Below are positions 1-5,200 of a stretch of DNA of 10,353 nucleotides, one piece after another. Source of the stretch: Candidatus Nomurabacteria bacterium. GTDB lineage: Bacteria; Patescibacteriota; Minisyncoccia; Phycocordibacterales; UBA1006. The stretch covers positions 1 through 10,353 of the forward strand of contig CALRGS010000016.1 in the NCBI GenBank assembly GCA_943357975.1, read 5' to 3'. A program made the position numbers and the translations under genes. The notes under the pieces were generated by a model. That model did no database searches, was not told the origin of the DNA, and worked only from the letters and a program-made list of their open reading frames with translations. Position 1 is the first letter of the stretch. Each line of letters starts with the position of its first letter.

Positions 1-636
1 CGCCTCAGCAGTTTTTTCAAGAGACTCAACCTTGTTCTGAATTTCTTTTTTTAATTGGCCCTTGGTCTCTCCGCGACTTGAAATACTTGTTGGATCATTT
101 TTTAAATGCTCAATCTCATCATGAACTTTTTTCTTGAAGTCATTCGGGGGTAACCCTTCCCGCTTGAGCAGTGAAATAAGAGATTTGATATCGCTAAAAT
201 ACGTTGCTGGATTTGCTCGAGGTCGCAAATACTCCCAATCCCGGGAATGGAGGATTTCATCAACCAAAAATACTGCCTTGTTATCATCAAGGAGTTCTGG
301 CGTTGTTAAGAAGCCAAGGAGTTCGTAGTTCTTCTCGACAAGTCGCTGGGCAAATCCATGGAATGTTGAAACAACTACTTTGTTCGCATCAGTTCCAATA
401 TATTCAAGGAGTCTTTTACGCATGGCAGCTACCCCAGATCGTGTAAACGTCAAACATAACACCCCTGAGGCCCCGATGTCAGTCTTCTGGAGGATGTTGG
501 CAATGCGTAGGGATAATACCTGGGTCTTCCCAGTTCCTGGGCCTGCAATAACCATCACGGGTCCTTCTAGGCTGTCTACGGCTCGCTTTTGCTCCTTGTT
601 AAGGTTTTTGTAAGCTTCTTGAAATAGTGACTTCAT
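1..636 (-). CDS. UvrD/PcrA-like superfamily 1 DNA helicase, N-terminal part (cut by window edge)
   Basis: The reading frame is open from ATG at 636 to the window edge, giving the first 212 residues; the rest lies to the left. An N-terminal Q-motif-like stretch (LNKEQKRAV, residues 12-20) precedes the Walker A motif AGPGTGKT (31-38). Motif Ia-like CLTFTRSGVAAM (61-72) and motif Ib STFHGF (90-95) follow in the order of UvrD/Rep/PcrA helicases. After about residue 150 the sequence is lysine- and glutamate-rich, consistent with an inserted 1B-type domain. Motif II (DExx) and all of domain 2 are outside the window. These helicases unwind DNA with ATP hydrolysis in repair and replication restart. 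Which paralogue this is cannot be decided from this part. The start is supported by an extended -10 element ending 6 bases upstream and by the T at -1. Confidence 0.93.
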   Translation of the reverse strand, partial: MKSLFQEAYKNLNKEQKRAVDSLEGPVMVIAGPGTGKTQVLSLRIANILQKTDIGASGVLCLTFTRSGVAAMRKRLLEYIGTDANKVVVSTFHGFAQRLVEKNYELLGFLTTPELLDDNKAVFLVDEILHSRDWEYLRPRANPATYFSDIKSLISLLKREGLPPNDFKKKVHDEIEHLKNDPTSISSRGETKGQLKKEIQNKVESLEKTAEA

Positions 637-642
637 ATGGAT

Positions 643-651
643 AGTATAGCA
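643..651 (-). promoter_or_regulatory. Extended -10 element for the UvrD-like helicase gene
   Basis: On the minus strand this reads TGCTATACT, an extended -10 (TGn plus TATACT) matching the sigma-70 consensus at five of six hexamer positions. No good -35 hexamer lies 16-18 bases upstream. Six bases separate the hexamer from the ATG at 636, so transcription would start at or next to the A of the start codon, predicting a leaderless message. The element lies back to back with the promoter of the plus-strand gene. Confidence 0.55.
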
Positions 652-663
652 TCTAGAGGGTGT

Positions 664-692
664 TTGACTTGATGAATAAGGTATGCTATATT
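664..692 (+). promoter_or_regulatory. Sigma-70-type promoter for the plus-strand 117-residue gene
   Basis: A -35 element TTGACT (664-669) and a -10 element TATATT (687-692) are separated by exactly 17 bases, and TGC directly precedes the -10 as an extended -10 motif. The predicted start of transcription is near 699, giving a leader of about 37 bases before the ATG at 736. This is the best-formed promoter in the window. It excludes the TTG at 691 as a translation start, because that codon lies within the -10 element. Confidence 0.75.
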
Positions 693-735
693 GTGGGTCA
701 GTATTTTTTTTGTTCATCACTTAAACCCCGTTACC

Positions 736-1089
736 ATGCCAATGTCCCGTACTGCACAATCCCTCGTTTTAAATGAAAACATCTTCGAAGACATTTTTGC
801 AATCACCAGAGCAACTAATATCCTACCTGAGGACAAGGTTGCTCAACTCGCAAAAATTGTTGTAAAAAATCAATTGGGAATAAAACCCTTGGTTGCAGAA
901 ATTATTGCCCGCGATCGAACCGGTTATAAAGAGGTTGTTGGTCAAATCACAAAACTTACCGGATTTGGATTAAGTAAGCTTTGTAGCAACCAAAAACACT
1001 TTTCGCAATTGGAAGCATTTTCCGAAAAAGATTTCTGTAAAGAAAGAAACAAAGCATGGGAAGCTGCTGTAGCAAGTTTTTCAAATTAA
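736..1089 (+). CDS. Hypothetical protein of 117 residues, only plus-strand gene
   Basis: I do not recognise this protein. The frame also contains an upstream TTG at 691, but that overlaps the promoter's -10 element, so ATG 736 (or ATG 742) is the likely start. There is no Shine-Dalgarno sequence. The protein has no predicted membrane segment or signal peptide and looks helical and soluble. It has two cysteines (83 and 101), a region with regularly spaced hydrophobic residues (about 33-58) and a lysine/glutamate-rich C-terminus. It is transcribed divergently from the helicase gene. Its stop codon lies inside the 3' end of mutY, a 9-base tail-to-tail overlap. A strong promoter and a downstream terminator argue that it is a real, separately expressed gene. 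Unlike every other visible start in the window, neither candidate ATG has T at -1, which leaves the exact start less certain. Confidence 0.7.
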   Translation: MPMSRTAQSLVLNENIFEDIFAITRATNILPEDKVAQLAKIVVKNQLGIKPLVAEIIARDRTGYKEVVGQITKLTGFGLSKLCSNQKHFSQLEAFSEKDFCKERNKAWEAAVASFSN

Positions 1090-1932
1090 CCAGACCTGGT
1101 TATTAACTAACCTTAAAAAACCCTCTTGTTCTAAACCAGCAAGAACCTTACCGAGCCTTTCAGAATCATCTGAAAGGCTCTTTATTTGCATTGAAACTTC
1201 TTTAAAAAGTTTTTTCTTAGAAAGATTCTTCTGTTCAAGGAGTATCTCTAAAACCTTCCCCCGTATTTCACGATCACTTCCCTTAAACTTTTTCTGAACC
1301 GCATAATGACGGCTTTTTTTATTAGGATTAGGAATCGTTTTCCCGAGATAGGAACCGTAGTCCATCAACGCCCAGTACCATTCTCGAAAATTATTTTCTG
1401 GGAGTGTTTCTTTGATTATTTTTAAAAGCTCTCGATCATGCACGGTTCGGTCCCCCTCCTCTTGCCAAGAGGAGGGGCTAGGGGTGGAGTTTTTAAAAAA
1501 CTCATGAATAAAAACCCTCCGAATATTAGTCTCGATCATCACGACTGACTTGTCATAGGCAAAAGCCATAATCGCTCCAGCTGTATAGGGACCAATACCC
1601 GGAAGCCTTAATAATTCTTCATAAGTTTTTGGCAGACTCCCAAGTCCCGCAGTCTTTTTCATGCGCAAAGCTCTTGAATTATATCCAAGCCCTTTCCAGG
1701 CACGAAGCACTTCTGACTGTGGAGCTTCTGCTAACTTTTTGATAGTCGGAAATAATTTCATCCAATTATTAAAAAATGGAATAACTCGGTCTACCTGCGT
1801 CTGTTGCAGCATTATTTCTGAAACCCAAACCCGATACGGGGTAACCTTCTTTCGCCACGGTAAACTATCACGCTTATTCTCCTTGTAGAAATCCCAAATC
1901 ATTTTTTGGAACTGTCGCTGTTTCTTATTCAT
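1081..1932 (-). CDS. mutY: MutY-type A/G-specific adenine DNA glycosylase, cysteine-free short form
   Basis: MutY removes adenine mispaired with 8-oxoguanine in base-excision repair. I chose ATG 1932 (283 residues), one base after the lysE stop; an ATG at 1965 would add 11 residues and overlap lysE. Family motifs are clear: LPWR (24-27), WVSEIMLQQTQV (36-47) with catalytic Glu39, GLGYNSRA (81-88), and the helix-hairpin-helix LPGIGPYTAGAI (110-121). Three deviations are visible. The catalytic Asp position in the usual DGN motif is Glu134 (ETN, Asn136 kept). The four cysteines of the [4Fe-4S] loop are absent, and the protein contains no cysteine at all. The C-terminal NUDIX-like 8-oxoG-recognition domain is missing; residues about 220-283 instead look like a winged helix. 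Residues 149-160 are encoded by an inserted palindromic repeat. Activity towards A:8-oxoG is therefore inferred from family membership, not certain. Confidence 0.9.
   Translation of the reverse strand: MNKKQRQFQKMIWDFYKENKRDSLPWRKKVTPYRVWVSEIMLQQTQVDRVIPFFNNWMKLFPTIKKLAEAPQSEVLRAWKGLGYNSRALRMKKTAGLGSLPKTYEELLRLPGIGPYTAGAIMAFAYDKSVVMIETNIRRVFIHEFFKNSTPSPSSWQEEGDRTVHDRELLKIIKETLPENNFREWYWALMDYGSYLGKTIPNPNKKSRHYAVQKKFKGSDREIRGKVLEILLEQKNLSKKKLFKEVSMQIKSLSDDSERLGKVLAGLEQEGFLRLVNNQVWLI
1153..1187 (+). terminator. Rho-independent terminator of the plus-strand gene, embedded in mutY
   Basis: A perfect 12-base-pair stem (1153-1164 with 1169-1180) with a four-base loop ATCA is followed on the plus strand by TTTATTT. 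It begins 63 bases after the stop codon of the plus-strand gene. On the minus strand the hairpin is followed by GGTAAGG rather than a U tract, so it should not stop mutY transcription. The same bases encode residues 251-260 of MutY (KSLSDDSERL). Confidence 0.7.
1453..1488 (-). repeat. Palindromic (REP-like) repeat inserted in frame in mutY
   Basis: The core is a perfect 11-base-pair inverted repeat (1453-1463 with 1467-1477) around a three-base loop, rich in C on one arm and G on the other. On the minus strand a conserved-looking head CCACCCCTAG precedes it. The 36 bases are exactly 12 codons, translated as residues 149-160 (STPSPSSWQEEG) of MutY. The local composition is far more GC-rich than the flanks. 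From memory, repeats of this general form (a CCACCCC head followed by a CCCCTCC/GGAGGGG palindrome) are dispersed in CPR and some other bacterial genomes; I could not verify other copies here, and only this copy is in the window. Confidence 0.7.
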
Positions 1933-1933
1933 A

Positions 1934-2575
1934 CTACTTAAAAATCCAGTGAATGATTGCCCCAACGAGTACCAAGACCCCTAAACCTATAAGAATGACT
2001 CCTGTTACATAGTTAATCTTCTGTACCAGTTCATGCTTATTCTTTGTACGTAAATAGTGTATATACTTCCCTACCAGGAACCAGAAGCCGCATGTTCCTA
2101 GTGCAATTCCACCAATAAAAAGCGTTGTTTGATAAAAAGTCATAGGTACCCCATGAAGTATTTTCGTGAGGATAGTAAAGATAAGTGCAAAAGAAAAAAT
2201 AAGTGTAGGGTTCAGGAAGTTTAATACTAATGTAGAAGTGACGTCTTGAACTGGGTGATTTTCTTCTTCATCTTCATGGAGGTGCATTTGATGTCGCATA
2301 GCCCTCACTCCAATATAAATAAGAACTCCTCCTGCAAAAATTTCTGCGTAGCTTACAATAGATAGTAGAAAGTTAGAAATTCTATGTAACCCAAATCCAA
2401 CGACTACCGCGTAAAATCCATCTGACAGAGCTGTTCCTAGTGCTGAATACATTCCCGATTTCATACCAAACAAATAAAACCTTCGAATGAGCACAAAACC
2501 TACTGGCCCATACGGAAGTGCTACGGAAATCCCTGCAACGATTCCGAGAAATAATATCCATAATGAAATTCCCAT
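1934..2575 (-). CDS. LysE/RhtB-type amino-acid exporter family membrane protein
   Basis: The 213-residue protein is the typical length and layout of LysE-family translocators, with about six membrane segments (roughly 5-25, 42-62, 70-92, 115-137, 150-170 and 188-210). The N-terminal signature PYGPVGFVLIRR (21-32), a following ALGTALSD (45-52) and NPTLIFSF (122-129) in the fourth segment match the family. Known members export lysine, arginine, homoserine or threonine, or other small molecules; the substrate here cannot be predicted. The loop at 94-107 (RHQMHLHEDEEENH) is unusually rich in histidine and acidic residues. The gene follows the phosphatase-fold gene by 22 bases and precedes mutY by one base (TAGTATG), so it is probably co-transcribed with mutY. 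Confidence 0.88.
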   Translation of the reverse strand: MGISLWILFLGIVAGISVALPYGPVGFVLIRRFYLFGMKSGMYSALGTALSDGFYAVVVGFGLHRISNFLLSIVSYAEIFAGGVLIYIGVRAMRHQMHLHEDEEENHPVQDVTSTLVLNFLNPTLIFSFALIFTILTKILHGVPMTFYQTTLFIGGIALGTCGFWFLVGKYIHYLRTKNKHELVQKINYVTGVILIGLGVLVLVGAIIHWIFK

Positions 2576-2584
2576 ATGAAGAGA

Positions 2585-2614
2585 ATTATACCTAATCCTA
2601 ATCCTTAATGCTAA
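2585..2614 (-). promoter_or_regulatory. Candidate promoter for lysE-mutY
   Basis: On the minus strand a perfect TATAAT (2585-2590) lies 18 bases after TTAGCA (2609-2614), which matches four of six bases of the -35 consensus. Nine bases separate the -10 hexamer from the lysE ATG, predicting a leader of only about three bases. The element overlaps the end of the upstream coding sequence. Read-through from the upstream gene is also possible because no terminator separates them. Confidence 0.5.
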
Positions 2615-3653
2615 TAGTAGACACGATACCTAAATGATCTGAAAGCGCTTCTTGTTTAAAATTCTTTGGGTCATAACCTGTTTCAATATACGAAGAAGTT
2701 AGTGTTAAATCACTAGGGTTATATACCATCGTATAATCATAGGTTCTAGCTGATGATCCTTTTTTACCAACAAGTTTTGCGCCGAACTCATCTCCACCCC
2801 AAGTTTTTTTATTTGGGAAAACACCTCGACTAAAGAGAGTGTTCCAAGCAGCTGCATGCATCTCATACTCATCCAGATTAAGGTCTCCTGTGACTACGGC
2901 TCGATGTGAATGGGCGGTGTTAATTTTATTCAATAGAGCCTCCATTTGATGGTTTCTTGCTGAAACCTCTTCTGTGGTTGGAAATTCGCACTCCTCAGAG
3001 TGTTGTAAATGGGTTAGAAAAAAGTGCATGGTGCCATGCTCTCGAGAGAGTATATTAAACGAACACACTCCTTTTCCTGTATTCTTTGTCCTTCCTACTA
3101 AATGACCTTGTGGGAACCGGGTAAAATCAAAATCTTTCAGTGCGGTCTTACTTGCAATAAAAAATCCTGACGCCACACCCAGTGTCATCGTCCCCATTCC
3201 ATAATAGAAATGCCTATAGGAACCCTTGAGTGACTCATGCAGAATACGTACGGTCTGTATATCAAACACTTCAAATAAAGAAACAATGGTAGTATCTTGT
3301 TCCAGGATCTTTTGTACTATGGCATGCATACGATTTTTCCAAGGAAATACCCCACCGTCTGTTATTGAAAATCCTGCAGGAATAGCACAAATATTCCAAG
3401 ATAGTAACGATATCTTTTCACCAATATCCACCTCTTCAGATGCTCCTTGCTTGTAGAGGTAAACACTTTTTTGAAATCGCTTTGCAATAAAACGAACCAT
3501 TACCCCCAATACAGCTGGAAAAAATCCTACCGTATATAATAAAAAAGTTTGAGTATATGGCACGTCTCCAAGTGCTCGACCTAACCAATATTTTTCCCGA
3601 GCCCTGCAGATCGGATCTGTTAGTAACGATGCTGCTAAGAGTAAATTTTCCAT
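2598..3653 (-). CDS. Membrane-anchored endonuclease/exonuclease/phosphatase-fold hydrolase, neutral-sphingomyelinase-like
   Basis: The 351-residue protein carries the metal-dependent DNase I-like (EEP) fold in its C-terminal 270 residues. Motifs in order are SWNICAIP (85-92, Asn87), SLFEVFD (125-131, Glu128), a GVASGFFIASK segment (159-169), LTHLQHSE (213-220, His215), TGDLNLDE (255-262, Asp257/Asn259), TYDYTMVY (304-311, Asp306) and LSDHLGIV (337-344, Asp339/His340). All expected catalytic and metal-binding positions are filled. The spacing and the ASGFFIAS and THLQ segments resemble the neutral sphingomyelinase branch more than exonuclease III or APE1; this is a judgement by eye. Residues 35-58 form a hydrophobic segment after a charged N-terminus, suggesting membrane anchoring. 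Substrate (phospholipid, nucleic acid or phosphoinositide) is unknown. The gene begins just downstream of the terminator at 3667-3713. A GAGG two bases before the ATG is too close to act as a normal ribosome binding site. Confidence 0.85.
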   Translation of the reverse strand: MENLLLAASLLTDPICRAREKYWLGRALGDVPYTQTFLLYTVGFFPAVLGVMVRFIAKRFQKSVYLYKQGASEEVDIGEKISLLSWNICAIPAGFSITDGGVFPWKNRMHAIVQKILEQDTTIVSLFEVFDIQTVRILHESLKGSYRHFYYGMGTMTLGVASGFFIASKTALKDFDFTRFPQGHLVGRTKNTGKGVCSFNILSREHGTMHFFLTHLQHSEECEFPTTEEVSARNHQMEALLNKINTAHSHRAVVTGDLNLDEYEMHAAAWNTLFSRGVFPNKKTWGGDEFGAKLVGKKGSSARTYDYTMVYNPSDLTLTSSYIETGYDPKNFKQEALSDHLGIVSTISIKD

Positions 3654-3666
3654 ATCCTCACATTAG

Positions 3667-3713
3667 CACAAAATAAAAAATCTGCAGAATATCTGCAGAT
3701 TTTTTATTTTGTG
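3667..3713. terminator. Strong symmetrical hairpin terminator after the RNA-binding protein gene
   Basis: A perfect 22-base-pair inverted repeat (3667-3688 with 3692-3713) has a three-base loop (ATA). The inner stem is TCTGCAGA and the outer arms are A-rich and T-rich, so the hairpin is followed by a U tract on either strand. It starts seven bases after the stop of the RRM gene and separates it from the phosphatase-fold gene at 3653. It should work mainly for the RRM gene on the minus strand; no plus-strand gene ends here. Confidence 0.85.
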
Positions 3714-3720
3714 TTCGATA

Positions 3721-4089
3721 TTATCGAGACCAAGAACCTCCTCGGTCACCTCCACGATCTCCACCTCGGTTGTAACCACCTGCTCCACCTCGCGAAGAGC
3801 CTGAATTACCTCCTCCGAATCCTCCAGTTCGAGCTGGTCGCTCACCTTCTGGAAGGGCTTCGTTAACTCGGATGTTTCGTCCATCAAGATCTTTTTCATT
3901 CAATTCAGCGATAGCCTTCGCTCCTTCTTCTGCGTTAGGCATTTCTACGAATCCGAATCCTCGAGATCGTCCAGACATTTTATCCATAACTACACGAGCT
4001 GATTCAACTTGTCCTACTTGTTCAAAGAAGGCACGAAGTGAATCATCTGTTGTTGACCATGAAAGATTTCCTACGAACAATTTTGTCAT
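3721..4089 (-). CDS. RRM-type RNA-binding protein with Gly/Arg-rich (RGG) tail
   Basis: The 122-residue protein has a single RNA recognition motif: RNP2 LFVGNLSW (4-11) and RNP1 RGFGFVEM (43-50) with both aromatic RNA-contacting residues. The C-terminal third (about 87-122) is Gly/Arg/Ser-rich with repeated RGG and RGGD units, low-complexity and probably disordered. Small bacterial RRM proteins of this type occur in cyanobacteria and many other phyla and bind RNA; some respond to cold. ATG 4089 is chosen because it directly precedes the RRM fold; a TTG at 4119 would add ten unrelated residues and overlap the -10 element. The gene appears monocistronic, with its own promoter-like element upstream and the strong terminator downstream, which suggests high, independent expression. 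Confidence 0.93.
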   Translation of the reverse strand: MTKLFVGNLSWSTTDDSLRAFFEQVGQVESARVVMDKMSGRSRGFGFVEMPNAEEGAKAIAELNEKDLDGRNIRVNEALPEGERPARTGGFGGGNSGSSRGGAGGYNRGGDRGGDRGGSWSR

Positions 4090-4098
4090 ACTTTTTAT

Positions 4099-4104
4099 AC
4101 TATA
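4099..4104 (-). promoter_or_regulatory. Candidate -10 element for the RRM gene
   Basis: The minus strand reads TATAGT, five of six consensus bases, ending nine bases before ATG 4089, within the AT-rich stretch TATAGTATAAAAAG. A convincing -35 element is not visible. The position again implies a leader of only a few bases. Confidence 0.4.
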
Positions 4105-4209
4105 CAGGCTTACGCCCAAAACTAATTACTAAGGTACTTACCCATCATCGTGCGATACACAACACGAGAAAATACTGGATGGTAGTATACCACAGCTATT
4201 TTAAATAGC
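4105..4209. other. Intergenic region between the DoxX-like and RRM genes
   Basis: About 100 bases hold no gene. Two short symmetrical elements are visible: a stem of six pairs with loop TTA at 4195-4209, immediately after the doxX-like stop and possibly a weak end-of-operon hairpin without a U tract, and a five-pair inverted repeat (TGGTA/TACCA) at 4180-4192. Either could be incidental in AT-rich sequence. Confidence 0.4.
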
Positions 4210-4665
4210 CTAATTATGAGCGGTACGCAACGGCATTGGGTGCACATGTGCCGCAACGCCCATTGCAACAGCAATAATAACCAAGTTTTTTACAATATAT
4301 TGCCCCGTAAGTGTCAATACCATGAATCCTGACCACGTGTCCCCAGGTAAAAATACGAGTGGCATAAATGTAGTGATCATATGAATCATCAATAATGGGA
4401 TCACGAATCGTGTAAATTTAGGAACAATAAACATTACTCCAATGATCACCTCGAACCATGCAAACAGTACATAGAAAGTATCAAACTGCATGAAGTGAAT
4501 CGTGTTACTAAATAAATGATGCACGAGATCACTCGCAGGAGACAGTCCTAATACTTTTAAAGCACCAAACCAAACATAAATGAGAAAAATAGAAAACCTC
4601 GCTGTTGGAATAAACGCTTTTCTTAGGAAATGGATCGTTGAGTGATCAATACGTGTGATATTCAT
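4210..4665 (-). CDS. DoxX-like small integral membrane protein
   Basis: The 151-residue protein has four probable membrane helices (about 22-40, 63-82, 86-106 and 113-138) and the sequence FLIYVWFGALKVLGLSPA (27-44), which resembles the first helix and loop of DoxX/DoxD-like proteins. Members include thiosulfate:quinone oxidoreductase subunits and many proteins of unknown function, some linked to oxidative-stress complexes; a specific reaction cannot be assigned. His/Met-containing segments such as MIHMITTFM (93-101) and AAHVHPM (138-144) lie near helix ends. The gene starts six bases after the stop of the 2H-like gene and is the last gene of the lemA cassette. Confidence 0.72.
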   Translation of the reverse strand: MNITRIDHSTIHFLRKAFIPTARFSIFLIYVWFGALKVLGLSPASDLVHHLFSNTIHFMQFDTFYVLFAWFEVIIGVMFIVPKFTRFVIPLLMIHMITTFMPLVFLPGDTWSGFMVLTLTGQYIVKNLVIIAVAMGVAAHVHPMPLRTAHN

Positions 4666-4671
4666 AGATAT

Positions 4672-5199
4672 TTAGTGTAGCATATCTTTTTTATATTTCT
4701 CAAAATCAGTTTCCGAATTCAATGCAATGCCGCTCATCATTTCTGGTTCATAATCAGACCAACTAAATAATGTAATATGCTCAACAGGATCATCAAACCG
4801 AATCCCTGTAAGCTTTTCCAGCTCACCGAGAAAAGAAGCCATGTCAGGAATCGAAATCTTTTGAATAATACTCCTTCGAGTATGTTGTGGAGTCTGAACC
4901 TGACCATGAAGTACAAATTCCTGAATGGTACGCTCTAATACAAAATATTCCGTGTTAAAAACAATCCCCCAATTAAAACTCTCAGCAAGTTTTACAACAT
5001 CATCAAATGAGCTCCCTGGATTTTCCTGAATAGATCTGAGAATCTTTTTACCATTTTGAAACGATACTAGTGTTACATGAAATTCTGGCTTCATGTGGTA
5101 TCCATTATTTTGTGCATACCCAACTACTGTTCGCGGAATTGCGATTTCTGGAATAGGAATGAGGATCGTTGCTTTTTCTTGATTAATAGTGAAGTTCAT
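4672..5199 (-). CDS. 2H phosphoesterase-like protein (two HxTL motifs)
   Basis: The 175-residue soluble protein contains two HxTL motifs, H41-V-T-L and H141-I-T-L, exactly 100 residues apart, each after an acidic or aromatic residue and followed by hydrophobic residues. Paired HxT/S motifs in a protein of this size are the hallmark of the 2H phosphoesterase superfamily (LigT/ThpR RNA cyclic phosphodiesterases, CPDases, AKAP-like proteins), which act on 2',3'-cyclic phosphates or 2'-5' linkages. I infer the fold from these motifs alone; the rest does not match a member I can name. No signal peptide or membrane segment is seen. The gene begins one base after the htpX stop (TAATATG), so it is translated within the same message. 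A substrate, and the reason for pairing with an envelope protease, are unknown. Confidence 0.62.
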   Translation of the reverse strand: MNFTINQEKATILIPIPEIAIPRTVVGYAQNNGYHMKPEFHVTLVSFQNGKKILRSIQENPGSSFDDVVKLAESFNWGIVFNTEYFVLERTIQEFVLHGQVQTPQHTRRSIIQKISIPDMASFLGELEKLTGIRFDDPVEHITLFSWSDYEPEMMSGIALNSETDFEKYKKDMLH

Positions 5200-5200
5200 A

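Noticed and set aside
691..735. TTG-started extension of the plus-strand gene
   Set aside because: The TTG is part of the -10 element TATATT and precedes the expected transcription start near 699.
2591..2606. Tandem CCTAAT units resembling a telomere-like repeat
   Set aside because: Only two and a half units are present, and they overlap the phosphatase-fold gene's stop codon and the lysE promoter spacer; too short to mean anything.
3663..3899. Open frame of 78 residues on the minus strand overlapping the RRM gene
   Set aside because: It is an alternative frame through the Gly/Arg-rich tail and the terminator hairpin. The RRM frame has clear RNP motifs, and the terminator would lie inside this reading.
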